Positions 46,782 to 58,836 of a DNA stretch of 64,000 bases are shown piece after piece. The notes under the pieces are model-generated. The model worked only from the letters and a program-made list of their open reading frames with translations. It ran no database searches and had not been told where the DNA came from. The stretch is from Phialocephala subalpina. Its lineage: Eukaryota > Ascomycota > Leotiomycetes > Helotiales > Mollisiaceae. Position 1 is the stretch's first letter. Each line of letters opens with the position of its first letter. Made by a program: the position numbers and the translations under genes. The DNA is taken from assembly GCA_900073065.1 (NCBI GenBank), contig FJOG01000019.1, forward strand, positions 1,083,151-1,147,150, written 5' to 3'.

Positions 46782-49700
46782 TCATTTACTCCCCACCTTC
46801 ACCAACTCAAACTTCACCTTCCTCTTCCCCGTCCCATCCTCCACCACATCACTAATCCTCACCACAACCTTCTCAAACAACCCAACCTCAACCTCTCTCT
46901 TCCCCGTCGTCTTCAACACATAATTCTCCGCATCAAAAACACTCTCCGGTTCCTCTTCTCCCTCTCCCACTAGATCCCTCAATCGAATCAAACTTTCCAC
47001 TCCGAATTTCGGGACATAGACCACGAATCCATTAGAGAAGACTTTCATCACAAATCCTTCCTCTTCGACGACTTTTCCTTTGAGAGCTTGGCCGACATAG
47101 TATTCGATCGAAGCACGACCAGCGAACTGTGCGTTCCGATGACGAACATTGATATTCTTACACACCAGCTCAAGTTTGGCTTTGCTTCGGACTGCTGGGT
47201 CGAGTGTCTCATACTCAATCGCAGCAGCAAGTTGTCGATGCGCAACAAGGTCTGCGTATCGACGAATCGGACTCGTGAAATGAGTATAAATCTCACTCGC
47301 CAGTCCATAATGTCTAAACTCGGAATAAGCTTCCGTGCCGGAGCAGAAATATTCTGCGGGACGCATGCAGCGTGTTGCCATGATGCGGACGAGGGTGTTG
47401 AAGAATGGTTCCTGAGGATCGATGCATTGGTCTAAGGAGTCGGCGAGTTCCTTTGATGAGGAGACAGAGAGGGAGAGGCCTTTTTTGATTTTGAGTTGGG
47501 CGGAGAGTTCGTCGAAGTTGGAGGATGGAGGGGAAGGATGGCGGCGGAGCATAGCGATTTGGGGGAATGCGGAGTAGATTTTTGCTGCTACGGAGACGTT
47601 GGCGAGCAACATGAATTCTTCAACCAAGGACATGGTGTCGAGGTGTTTTTTGGTCTTGATGTCGATTGGATCCGAAGTCTCTGATTCGGTCTCGATGCGT
47701 ACTTCGGGGGATGAGAGGGATAGGGCTCCGGCATCCATGCGCTTCTGCTTGAATTTCTTGGAGAGCATGAGGAGGGTTCTCATGGCGTTTGTGAGGTCGT
47801 CTTGTTGGGTTGGGTCGTCGATGCGGAGTTGGGCTTGTTCGTAACTGAATGCTTCGCGGGATTTGATGACGGATTTCGTGAATTCGGATTTCACGATGTC
47901 AGCGTCGGGGGTGATTTCCCAGATGGCTGAGAAGGCGTAGCGTTCTACGTAGGGCTTTAGGGAGCAGAGATCTGTGCCGAGAAGCATGGGCAACATGTCG
48001 ATACGCTTGTCAACCAAATATACTGTTGTGCCTCGAATGCTGGCTTCTGCATCCATGGCATTGTTGGGCTTGACGAAGTGAGAGACATCAGCGATGTGGA
48101 CTCCGACCTCGAAGTTACCATTCGGTAATGGTCGAGCGTGGAGAGCATCGTCGATATCTTGGCATCCAATTGGATCAATACTGCAGATATCAAGGTCTCG
48201 AAGATCTCGTCGGTTTCTCCAGCCAGGATCCTCCTTGTTCACTGGGACTATCCAGTCATGACCTTCAGCTGGCAAACAGTCGAGTACTGCCTTCGGGAAA
48301 GGTCGATACTGGACATCGTGCTCTAGCAACAAAGCTTCTGTCTCCGCGCTCTTGGTCTCTACGTCTCCTAATGACCGTAGGAAATGGCCACTTGGAAACT
48401 TCTGATCAGCGGGCCAGGAGTCGATAGCCACCAAAATTCGTTTTCCAGTGATCTCGCCAGCTTGTCTGGTAGCAATCCGGATCCTAGGAATCTTCTTGTC
48501 CATGGCAATCACGAAGACGCTTTGTTGCTTCCGACTCTGCTTATCTACCTGAGACATTGACTTCTCGTCAACATGTCCAACATACTGCCTCCACATTCTC
48601 TTGACTATACCGACAACTTTGGCAGTGGGTATCGCCTTGCCTTCATCAGCTTTACTGTGGGTTTTCTTGACCTCCTCCTGAAGAGCTCGTCTTTCTCGTT
48701 CCGTGACCACAGCCCCGCCATCTTCGGTATCGGCGCTTTCGTTCTTGTTGACAATATCTTCTTCGATGATTTTCGTCGATGGTTCCTTCCACTGACTCTT
48801 TGGGAGAATTTCAATGACCACCTGATCCCCATCCACAGCTCTGTTCGCGTTCTCTCTTCCAAGAATAAGCAACGGCTTGTCGAATGCCCTTGTGTGAACC
48901 GTACCCTCCAAGTAATTATAAGGAGACATATGGAAAGTGCCTTGATGCAGCGACCCATTCTTGACTCCAGTCTGCATCTTCGAAACAGAGTAATGCTCCT
49001 GGTATATGTTCTGCCTCGTCTTGTCCTTAATCTCCCTCTTCTCCTCAATCGTAGAGATCATATCCAGCAGTCGTTCCGCGTTATCCAGCCCACTCACATA
49101 ATCAGTCAATGATCGAGCCTCAATCCCATCTCTCTTCGCCTTCTGAAGATTCTCCTTGTCATCTGTGAGCATCACCACCGCAGGGACCTTATTCTTCTTC
49201 CCTCCAGCTCCTTTCACAGCCTGCAGCAAATGCTCATCATACCACTTAACAGCTCTCCTAACCGCCCGATCATTCCTATCATTGATCGACTCGCCCTGGT
49301 CCCGAACAACATATGTCTCTAACCGGAAATCGTTGAAGAAAACATAGAAGCGTTTCTCTTCACTTTTTGTGAGGCCAATGAGTCGGTTATAGAGGGGTAA
49401 TGAGCGGTTCTTCAGCTCTTCGAGGACGGTCTGCAGGATGATGACATCGTAGAATGCGGAGGTTTGTTCGAAGAGGTCGAGGGCGTTGAGGAGGGCGTTT
49501 GTGTCTGGGACGAGGTAGTGGCCCTGGGGGTAGGCTGTTGTGCCCGCAGGCTTTTCGGAGAGGACGAAAGGCGTTACTGTATCAGAAGGTCAGTATCCGA
49601 TAGCTTATTAGATATGTAGATTGGTGTAGTATACAGTTTCCGCCAGCATCTCTAGGCGCAGTCGCAAGACAGCTTGTGCAGAGCTTCGAGCTGCAAGGAA

Positions 49701-49830
49701 TATCTTGCCGCAAGTAAAGCTCGCGCACAATTTTTTGGACCTTGCCAGACTTCGTAGTCCTCACGTAGACCTTGCTCGAGATATTCGAGGCATACGGGTC
49801 CGATGCCAGTGATCTCTTGAGACTTGTCAT
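46782..49830 (-). CDS. RRP44: Exosome exo/endoribonuclease RRP44 (DIS3)
   Basis: Catalytic subunit of the RNA exosome. Exon 1 (49830-49635) and exon 2 (49576-46782), split by a 58-nt intron, give 996 residues, the normal length. Near the N-terminus is the CR3-type cysteine motif CSSKLCTSC. The PIN endonuclease domain begins at VPDTNALLNALDLFE, followed by cold-shock domains. The RNB 3'-5' exonuclease domain has the metal-binding aspartates in CSIDPIGCQDIDDALHARP, with HFTSPIRRYADLVAHRQL near its end and a C-terminal S1 domain (GKVVEEEGFVMKVFSNGFVVYVPKFGVES). The final residues, KRKVKFELVKVGSK, are typical. Confidence 0.95.
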
Positions 49831-50778
49831 CTTGTTGGAAGCTTGAACAAGCTGTTGTGGAGGGGTATAAACTGTTTGTCCTTAAATATCTGAAATTTAG
49901 TTGCGGCGCGTTTGGTGGCGCCGAAGCCGCGATGTCAGTACCCTGGAAGGGATCGCTTTAGGGGTCAAGTTTAGCGGGGTTCAGTGTCTTTGATGGTTAT
50001 GGACTATCTTTCTCGAATTATTTGCCTTCATTTATAATTATTGTGGTTACAAGCCCTGTTCTCGTGAGTTTTGCTTTATATTAATCGGTTACAAATCTCT
50101 AAAAGATACAATGTCTATTTTACAGACCCGGTAAACTCACTTGGTATCTCTTTTCGATTCTCTCCTGCTAGTCTTATCATCCTCTAATTAATCCTCAATT
50201 CATTTCTCTACGGAGGTAAATGGGAGGGCAGGAGATTAGCTGGGGGGAAAACAGACGCAGTGAGAGAGTTGTGTCAAATGGGACGGCACAATGGGACGCT
50301 AGGTGTTACAGCACGGGAAAGGAGAGGAGTAACAGCTGGTGGAGTATCTCAACTTAAATCAGTAGCTCATATTCATCGCCGAAATTTCAACAAGGAGAAA
50401 AGACGCAACGTTGTTTGTCATCTCAAACGATACGTTACTAAACTATAAACATTGCCGGTTCTGTGATCCTCAAACACTCGTCGATCTCGTCCAAAAGACA
50501 ACCAGGGGTATTGCTAGCTAACCAAACCAAATCAACTCAAAAACAAATCAAACCACCAAAGCCTACTGCAACCGGCGTCCTTACTGTCGCATTCAATCTC
50601 ATCACCCATTCCATTATCCATCCCCAGAAATAACGCAGCAACGCAAGACTCCAAATCCGACATTTCCCTCCCATATCGACAATCGCAAAAATGCATATAT
50701 ATGCAAAGACATCATCGACCAGGACGAGTCAAACGTATAGAGTCTTGCTTCTTTCTTCATCAAGATACTCCTTCGTCG
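49831..50778. other. Intergenic region
   Basis: Promoter side of RRP44 and 3' flank of the next minus-strand gene. Short frames only (50260-50448 plus); no motif. No gene supported. Confidence 0.5.
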
Positions 50779-53063
50779 TTAAGATCCCCCATCACTACTC
50801 TCACTCGGACCCGGTCCATTAGCACCACTCATCTCGATGACTTCAACCACGTCGTCGGGATCTTGAAAGACGTCTTCGAATGCGTCTGCGGCTGTAAATC
50901 CATCAGCACAACATTCAAGCTCAGATTAATTAGAAACAGATGAGGTAATAGATGAGAGAGGGTGAGGTTGCTGGGGAGGGAAGGGTGGAGGTGTACCTTC
51001 TTCATTGACGAAATAAATTTCAAATTCTCCGTGCTTTTTCATCTGGTGCTTCTTCTTGTATTTCTGGCAGAAGACGTAGGGGTAGAGGTCTCTGAGCCAG
51101 ATTCGATGACGACTGCGGCGCTCCATCCAGTTTGGAGAGGCGGATTGGTAGGTTACTGTTGGTGGTTGGGAGTCAGTATCGAGAGATATTCTGGAGTTGG
51201 AAGGAAGAACAAGTGTCTCTTGCTGTGGTGTAGGTGATAGAGAAGGTTGAAAATAGCACCACACCAAAGTATCTGAAGGCGAGGTGCATTCCACAGGGGA
51301 TGAATTAGAGACTTACCGAATGCAGTCCAGACAGGACATTTCCTCAGATCACCGTTGCGAACTGCTGCATGGAGTCGTAAACCACCACACTTCACGTCTT
51401 CAAGGACGGTGAGGATATGCTCGAAACCATCGTCGACGATTTTGCTAGAAACAAATGTTAGCTGAAGTAAATACGGTAGAGAAGTACAGAAAGGTTAAAA
51501 TACCCTTGATACAATCTCTTCTCGCCGGCGAGAACAACATCATCTGGAGTGATGTTCAAAGTGAGTGGACAACGTGACTTCAGGGCACCAAAGGCGCAAT
51601 GAAAGAGTACCATTTCTATGATTCAAGCAGTCAGTCATATCGTCAAATATATCAGTACAGCCAATCAGCTGCCGCCATTGTTCTCAAGAAGTAAGGATAT
51701 TCAGACCAAGGGAAGAGACCGTCACTCACTCTCCCAAGTCTTGAAGAACAGAGCCGTCCAAAGAGTCGGATGCATCTTATTAGTACTCCATCTTCGAAAC
51801 TGCAAAGAGGACCCCTTCCTCCTTACAGTGAGCTCATGGACTCCATAGCAGGAATATAACGGGTTGAAGTATTTGTCCATCCATCGGCAAAGCAATCTTG
51901 TCATGTTCGCCCCTTCAGGCTGGAGATAGAGCGTAACCGATAGACGATTCTTGTCAAAAGGTCTGCTGAATCAGCCATAGTCCTAACTTGCAAGGCTGCC
52001 TTATCCACTTACAGCTTGAATAGCACATTGGAGCCGGGCGTAATGCCCAGCCTCACCTCTGGCATCGGTGGGCCGAAACATTTTGAGCTATCATCCGATT
52101 CAGGCACAGCACTTGACCAATCTCATAACTTCCCAGACAAGGCTGAGAAGATCGTCACAAGCAGACTGCAGAAGGAAAGACATGACTCACTCTCGCCTGT
52201 GCCTTAGGCCTGTCGTAGAATGAGGCTGATCATCAAAGATCTTTTCTGCCCAATGACGCCGCTGCGTCTATTTCGTAAGGCTGAGCTCCTCGTTAAGGGG
52301 GTATCAAGGTATCACATACCTCTAGATCTGCCTTTGTTGGTTGCAAAGGCGCATGGTGTGGTAGCGCTGGGCCCGGCGGCGCTAGAAACACGAATGGGAT
52401 GAGTGACTGATCCGAATCCATGATTCCCTCTCTTCCCAATTCCCTATGCCCCTGAGTTTAACGAGTTGTGCATACCTGCGATGCCTTGCAATATTCGTAG
52501 GCGTAAATGTCTCATTCGCAACAGCTCCAAGGTCGTCGGATCGTAGAGAGGTGATCTGCTGACGCCTGTCAGATCAATCCAATCAACGGGGGTATTACTT
52601 TCCGCACCTGCTTAATAGCCGAACCATCTGCGATTTTTAGCATTTCTGGATGTATGTAAGCAATTCGAGGTATTCTTACCTGGACGAGGAAATCTACGAA
52701 CATGACGAAGCGGGCTGCTAATGTCATTCCTCCTTGTTCGCCCATACGTTCGTACATCAGAACCCATTGAGACCTGGCTGAGAGGCCATCGTTGTCGACG
52801 TAGACGGTCATCTGCTGGAGAGTCTTGCAGTATGAGGGGAGAATGATGTTGAGGTAGTATACGATCATCGGTACCCGAGAACGATAGATGGGAAAGAGGT
52901 CATAGAGGTCGCGGAGGAGCCTGCTCGAAGACTCGATCTCCTTAAGAACAGCCGTGATATGCTCGAAGAACTCAGTCGTCAACGTGTTCCGAATGCGCAC
53001 AAGATGCGCGGCGACCTTGTCAGCTCGTTGAGCCTCCCGCCAGCAACCCAACAACTCCTCCAT
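50779..53063 (-). CDS. Conserved fungal protein of unknown function, 11 exons
   Basis: My reconstruction on minus joins 53063-52680, a 20-nt microexon 52627-52608, 52555-52476, 52381-52320, 52267-52191, 52087-52013, 51965-51730, 51615-51504, 51444-51317, 51155-50997 and 50891-50779 into 481 in-frame residues. Helical N-terminal part: WREAQRADKVAAHLVRIRNT, SRLLRDLYDLFPIYRSRVP, LVQMVRLLSRSPLYDPTTLE. C-terminal half: MDKYFNPLYSCYGVHELTVR, LWTALFFKTWEKMVLFHC, DDGFEHILTVLEDVKCGG, LRLHAAVRNGDLRKCPVWTA and an end with FEIYFVNEEAADAFEDVF, possibly a PH-like fold. I recall such proteins from other ascomycetes without a named function. The junction 52191/52087 is uncertain: the skipped 103 bases contain a protein-like stretch (CDDLLSLVWEVMRLVKC) in an incompatible frame. 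Confidence 0.75.
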
Positions 53064-54537
53064 ACGTACCGCGCCGACATCCAGTCAATGCGCCTCTGGC
53101 AGAATCTTTTGTGGTTGATGCATCGTTGAGCATCGGAAGAGTGTAAGTTGTGGAAAGGGATCTCGCAAGGACAACCCTCATCAATCTAGAATCAGACCAG
53201 CGGCTCTACGAAGTGGGCTATCAAATTCAGTGATAGCATCCGGGGGACTCTGACGTGTCAAGGTAGAATTTTTGCAGCAGATTATCTGCAATAGACAGAC
53301 TAACTTCCAATGCGAGGGTGCTTTCCATGCGACCCGGAAAGTCTGCATGTAACGGCGAACCACTGGACTCAAGAGCCGGATGCTCAGTGGAGACACGAAT
53401 GCAAAGCATACCATCATCTGCGCACAACATGCACTCCATCAAGCAACGAGCGAATAGTCAGATCAAGGACGCGGCTGATCGTACACGAGGTATTCGAGAG
53501 AGATATGAGGGTGGTCAACGCCCTTCATCATGTGGACTTGACTGAAGCAGCTTGCTTATGAGTGGAACAAATTCAAAAACATGCATCGCTCCCAACTACA
53601 AATCATGCGATTGAGGACTGAACTGGAGAATGGAGATTGGAAGAAATAATTGCCACAACTCTTCTTTCTTCAACGTGCAGAGTGCAGCAGGAGGCGCCGA
53701 ATCCTCTCACGAAATCTGCAGTAGAAACTTGCCTTGGTACTGCAGCCATGCCGTTACCCTTCAATCAAAAGGAGGCCACAAGAAGCATCTTCTGGCACGA
53801 CGCACTTGACGTCCATCAAAAGTTGCCGACTTTGGGGGCTGAAACAGAGTCAAGGGAGCGATAGAGTGATGATTGAACGAAACCTCAAGTCCTTTTTCGA
53901 ACTTCAATATTGCGACAGAGATGTTCCATAAGACAATGAATAAGTCATCTTGTCTGTGTTTTGATTTAAGGGCGACGGTGCCACATATTGACGCGCCCCT
54001 GATGAGGCAGCCAGGCAAACAAAACATACCCCATCACGCTCCTCCGTCTATATATCACCACTTGCTCTGGAAGCGACGCTCATTCGCTGTCGACGATGAG
54101 AATGAAATAGGTGGTTATACTTCGAAGGTGTGTCTTTGTGTCGACGTTCAGACATAGATCACATTGACGTCAGAGGAAGTTGATGGTAGCACAGTTAGGA
54201 AAGCTAGAATACAGAGATGCATTTGCTACGCATAGTTTGAGTTTGCAAGACAGATCCGGGTCTGCATATTATCGTGAGAAGCGTGGCAAAGGCATCTGGA
54301 CCAGATCATCCTTCATGACCTAAAGAATCCTCCATAAAGTCGTAGCAAAGCATCGCGTCGATGGCAAAAAGAAAAGCCACCCCATTTGTTACCATTTCCC
54401 TGCAGCAACACCCAACCAGAACAAAGGAAATCCACCGATGTCCAGGACAACATCCTCCACGAATGCCCAGAGCTTGCAGGCCCTAAGATGGTGTTTGTCG
54501 CGAGAACAGAGATCGGAAGTGAGAAACGAAGAGAGAT
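53064..54537. other. Intergenic region
   Basis: Upstream flank of the 11-exon gene and 3' flank of the HMG gene. Frames of 60-95 codons only, without motifs or splice logic. No gene, RNA or repeat is recognised. Confidence 0.45.
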
Positions 54538-55028
54538 CTAAGAAGACTCTTCCTCTTCGGCGTCGGCCTGCATCGATGATGTCGTCAGATCAATTGCTTA
54601 ATCGTCGTCCTGGTCCTGTTCTTTACTCACGTTGTAGCTTGCCTTCTCATCCTCGTATCTCTTCTTGTCTTGAGCAGCCTTGGCCTCATATGGAGCACGT
54701 TGCTTCTCGTTCAGAGCCTTCCAGCGCTCACCGAGGACCTTGCCGACTTGACCTGTAGGCAGATGTGTCAGATTTGTTCATTGATAGGAGCAGTGACTAT
54801 CATACCGAAGGTGATACCAGGGTTCTCATCGCGGACATTCTCTCGTTGCTCGTTGGCGAAGAACATGTAGGCCGAAAGACCACGCTTTGGTGCGTTGGGG
54901 TCTGGCAGGTCGGTCAGTATGGTCGAGGCGACGACAGTGAGAGATCGAAGGTGACAAGGTGACATACCCTTCTTCTTCTTCTCGGTTCTGGCCTTGGTGG
55001 CGCGCTTGGTAGTCTTTTCCTTAGGCAT
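54538..55028 (-). CDS. NHP6: NHP6-like single HMG-box chromatin protein
   Basis: Small abundant DNA-bending protein that works with FACT and other chromatin factors. Four exons on minus, 55028-54968, 54901-54806, 54752-54631 and 54567-54538, give 102 residues. The basic N-terminus [21 protein letters not shown] precedes the HMG box: [73 protein letters not shown]. The last exon supplies ADAEEEESS. Without the last splice the end would be [10 protein letters not shown]; the spliced acidic end fits the family better. The long leader up to about 55350 may hold another intron. Confidence 0.93.
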
Positions 55029-57015
55029 GATGAAGGTGGTTGTGGAGTCTGATGAAATCAATTGTTGTCAGCTCGTAATCGTGGGAACAAAGTATTCCAG
55101 GACGTGTATGGGACGAAGGAGTTGAGTTGTTGTGGTTTGAGGTAGACGTGGTGAGGTGACCACCGGCGGCGCAAAGATTGTTTGTTTTGCGCTGGAGGGG
55201 AAAAGTGAGTCGCATCGCCGGGCGCATCGCAATCGACAACACCATCGCGATGATCGCGAAATCGAGGGTTTGAAAGATGAGAACAGAGTGAATGAGCTTA
55301 CATTGTTCTTGGAAGTTGCAGTAGTTAGAAAGTGAGGTTCGACGTTGGACCTAAGGAAGGAACATTGGAGTCAGCTGGTGGTGCCCGTCAAGAGATAAAC
55401 AAGACGACGACGCGACAGGAAGTCGCGACTGAAGGTGATGCTATCTCCCACAAGGACGGCAAGATGGAGTGAATGGGCGCCAAAGGCACGCGTTCTGGTG
55501 GGAACGGGGCCAGAAAGCAGCGAATCATCAAGCAGAGCTCGAGCCCAAGCGATCAAATGATTTGGGTGCACACTTACTTGGTGAGAAAGATTTGTATGGC
55601 AGTTGCTCTCACTCTCGTACTGAGATTTGGGTGCTTGCGAAGAGTAAGGAATTTGGGTGAGGCGGGCACGCTGAGGTATACCATGGCCTGGCGCTGACTC
55701 CGCACCGCATCACACACAGCTAGCGGAAGGTAGTCCCAAGCAAGCGATCAAGGAAAAGGGCGACCACCATTGGCCCGCTGCCCCTTTCCACACCTCGTCT
55801 CGTCTCGTCTCGTCTCGTCTCCTCACTCCTCGCTCCTCTTTCTTTCCTTGCATCTCGCATCATGGTCAAGCTCGGAAGAAAACTGGTATCCCACCCCAGA
55901 GGCGATGGTATAGCACACAACCACATCAAAACAAGATCCAACAGACAGATAAAATCACTCGTCTCTCATTCTTGGGTCTCATCCATCACTCACTTCTCTA
56001 TCTGGAGATCCGGTGGTTCCTGGACTGGACTGGACTGGACCTACACGGCCTGGTGTTCAAGCTCGCGCCCGTGGAATGGGTGATGAGGCGGCCACACCAC
56101 ACGTTGCTCTGTCGGCATTCCCACACCTGCGAATTACCGTGCTATCACGCGGACGCCCAGCAAGCGCACTTAGAAACAAGCAAAACACATCGGAAAAGTT
56201 TGCTCCATCGATTCGGATTGCAAACAACTGCTGAATCTTTTGGCATTTCGAGATCGAGAGCAAATTGATTTTGATATCAACACGTGAGAGGCTCCCGATA
56301 ACCGATGACATGTCTAGCCACATCAGGTTAAGCGCTGTCTCACCGCCCTGTGTTTCATCCCAAGTTCCCAACTCGTCGGGTCTTTTCCTGCCCAAAGATA
56401 TTTTTGGGCTCAGGGGAATTTTAACGTCCATCGATATCTCTGCGAGTGCTCGTGACTTGGTGTCTTTGTGATGAGTTGTCAAAATCTTGGGATCTGGCTG
56501 TACTTATTCGACCGCGTCAACAAACACACTGAAGCTTTCAGCAGCCAAGTCTAGTCAGAATGTGGGATCCCCTGCACGCCATCGATGATGGCAAATCATA
56601 TCTGGGAGCTTTGAACCGAGGGCTCAGCTTTCTTGATATGAAGTCAATTCCGGTAATGCTTCTGCTTTCTGCACTCTGAATGTCTACATATAATGTAATG
56701 GCCTGCTTCATGTTCCGTCCCCATTGCTTCTCATCGAAAGGCGCTTCCCCTTATGGCACACATAGAGAGAAGGTGAGGCGCAATGGCGACTTCGTCTTTT
56801 GAGGTGCCAACTCCATCTTCCTTTTTTCCATCGCTTTTCCTAACATCTATTCCAGCTTGATTTATAACCGCATTTACCAGCCTACAACAGTTCGGCACTC
56901 TCGTTCCTATGCATACCAGCCTGCAGCCTTTCATCTCAGTACGCTCGCTGCCACCTATGCTAGGTCCTCAACTACACTTCGTTGACTAGCTCCGACATTC
57001 CCTCCAAATTCGTCA
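55029..57015. other. Intergenic region of about 2 kb
   Basis: Contains the leader and promoter of the HMG gene (to about 55.4 kb), a CGTCT microsatellite and unassigned DNA. Frames at 55720-56482 on both strands overlap and show no motif. No gene supported. Confidence 0.45.
55796..55820 (+). repeat. CGTCT microsatellite, five units
   Basis: Five uninterrupted CGTCT units within a CT-rich tract. Confidence 0.95.
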
Positions 57016-57544
57016 TGCCCTCAACGTCAAAGACGCCCCTAAGTGAGACAGCCTCGGCCAATGTCCCCATAGAAAAGAAGATCCCTCAAAGCGCCCATAA
57101 GAGCCAGTACCCGCAGCAAATAGGAAGTGGAAGAAGCTCACGCGGCTCCCAGCAACATCATTCCCGACCTCAATCGCATCCACAACACCGACTTCAGTCA
57201 CAAACACAGCGCCGACTTCAGCAGCAAGCTCAGCGGCAGTCCCAGCAGTTCCAACTGTCCCAGCAGACCCTCCTCTAAAGCTAAATCCGTCCAGGACTTC
57301 GTTGCCCGTGTCTCGCAGCTCCCTCCCAAATCTGCCACTCTTGCCACGTTGGATCCTGGAGATTGCTGACCGAGCCAGACTGCAAGATCTATCAGTAGCG
57401 ACGACAATGCCTACTCGGGTTACGCTTTACATCGAATTAATCAGCAATATACATGATGCCATCGTCGGTACTTCTCTGACGACAGCTCCTGGGGAGGAAA
57501 TCTCTGTGTTAATCGACCACTTAGAAGATGAGCTTGCGAAGTAA
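57016..57544 (+). CDS. Doubtful Gln-rich hypothetical gene
   Basis: Two plus-strand frames lie head to tail: 57016-57278 (Ser/Gln-rich: SRPQSHPQHRLQSQTQRRLQ...) and 57302-57544, in a different frame (LYIELISNIHDAIVGTSL ... VLIDHLEDELAK). They could be exons of one small gene, but I see no convincing splice pair. Unknown function. Confidence 0.3.
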
Positions 57545-58111
57545 TTGTACTATATAACTATAACCCCCGAATAGAACCATTACGGATACTCATACGTGGT
57601 ATATTCTCTCCGCCTCCTACTTCAAAGTATAGGTGTTGACTTGGCATGCAGAACAACCTCTTCTAGCAATTGATTCGTGATATCCATGCCATCGATCCAC
57701 ACTTCCGCTTCGGCAAAATAATTGGCCGTCCGCCATGAGGACTATGTAAACTTTTGGGGGGTCACGTGAAAAGTGGAGTTAAAGAGGGGATGATCGATTT
57801 TCCCAAACTTCGACAAGGGTGCCAAATACGGCTTTCTAATTGGTAGAAAAGAATGTCCCCTGCACGTGATATCGGGGAAAGTAATCGCTGAGGAACACCA
57901 AAACTTTGATTTGCTTACAACCAAATTATACTCTAAAAACTAACGCAGTTATTTATATGAATTATTTAAAACTTATAAATAAATTGAAGCTTAATTAAAT
58001 ATACTTATATTCCAAGTTTTAAACTAAACCATCAATCCGTTGTTGCGTTATTAATTAATAAGTAATCGCGCGCTACAAATCGCGATCGCAAAACCTCCCA
58101 AGTACGTTTCT

Positions 58112-58205
58112 GCCTAAGGCATTAAGGCCACAAGACGCTGGAGCACCAAAATACTGTTGCCTGAGGCACTAAGGCCATCAGACGCTGGAATACCAAAATC
58201 CTACT
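58112..58205 (+). repeat. 47-bp imperfect tandem repeat
   Basis: Copy 1 (58112-58158, GCCTAAGGCATTAAGGCC...) and copy 2 (58159-58205, GCCTGAGGCACTAAGGCC...) share most positions, and most differences in the first 41 bases are transitions, which is suggestive of RIP. Confidence 0.8.
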
Positions 58206-58210
58206 CTCTT

Positions 58211-58461
58211 TACGAAGGCGCGGTTTTAAAGTAATGAGCCATGGTCCGAGCTTTCCTCACCCAAAATCAAGAATTTTGCAGTAAAAATACTTAGATTAGA
58301 CTTATTACTTTAAAACTGTACCTTCGTATTTCATAAATAATTATAAACAGTTATTAAATAATTATATGATTAATATAATACTTGAATGCATTATTTTTAG
58401 TGTTTTGATAAAGTGCATACATCACGTGCATGGCTCATTACTTTAAAACCGCGCCTTCGTA
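58211..58461. mobile_element. MITE-like element with 33-bp perfect terminal inverted repeats
   Basis: Bases 58211-58243 (TACGAAGGCGCGGTTTTAAA...) are an exact reverse complement of 58429-58461. The ends are TA, which fits a Tc1/mariner-type target duplication. The 251-bp unit has no coding capacity. A third, degenerate copy of the repeat (58305-58328) lies inside in inverted orientation, so the element may be a nested or duplicated structure. Confidence 0.88.
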
Positions 58462-58708
58462 TAACTCTATAGCTGTGCAGCTCTTAAGGGGGGTCCCAGG
58501 GGTGTCCCCCTGGTAAAATGCCATATGCTGTATTGGAGGCTCTTAAAGCTCTGGAGCTAGCCGTCGCACCGGAAGAACTTTATTCCGTCGCGAGCTGCTT
58601 TCCTCAAAACTTACCACTTCTACGCTTTCTAGCAACCTCAAATTAAAAGCTTTTGACTTAAAAACTTAGAATATAGATAGATTGTAAGTTAAAGAGCCTA
58701 TAGCCCCC

Positions 58709-58726
58709 CGCAGGGGCGCCCCTGCG
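58709..58726. repeat. 18-bp perfect GC palindrome
   Basis: CGCAGGGGCGCCCCTGCG reads the same on both strands. It lies next to a second hairpin at 58764-58818. Confidence 0.95.
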
Positions 58727-58763
58727 AGGCCTGCGGAGCAACATGCGCGTCGAAGTAGAGGGA

Positions 58764-58818
58764 GAAAGGGGTCGTCCGTTGGCTCGCTTGTCAAGCCAAT
58801 AGGCGGACGACCCCTTTC
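58764..58818. repeat. Long hairpin, 15 + 6 bp stem with small bulge
   Basis: GAAAGGGGTCGTCCG (58764-58778) pairs with 58804-58818, and the adjoining TTGGCT (58779-58784) pairs with AGCCAA (58794-58799); four unpaired bases on the right arm form a bulge and about 9 bases form the loop. Confidence 0.88.
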
Positions 58819-58836
58819 TTTCGGAACGAGAGAAGC

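Larger units (their letters stand above)
57545..58836. other. AT-rich, repeat-rich island
   Basis: Composition changes sharply: 57,940-58,060 and 58,330-58,400 are very AT-rich (taattaaat-type DNA), between GC-rich inverted repeats. Contains the tandem repeat at 58112, the MITE at 58211 and hairpins at 58709 and 58764, listed separately. No coding region. A mixed repeat graveyard is the simplest reading. Confidence 0.7.
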
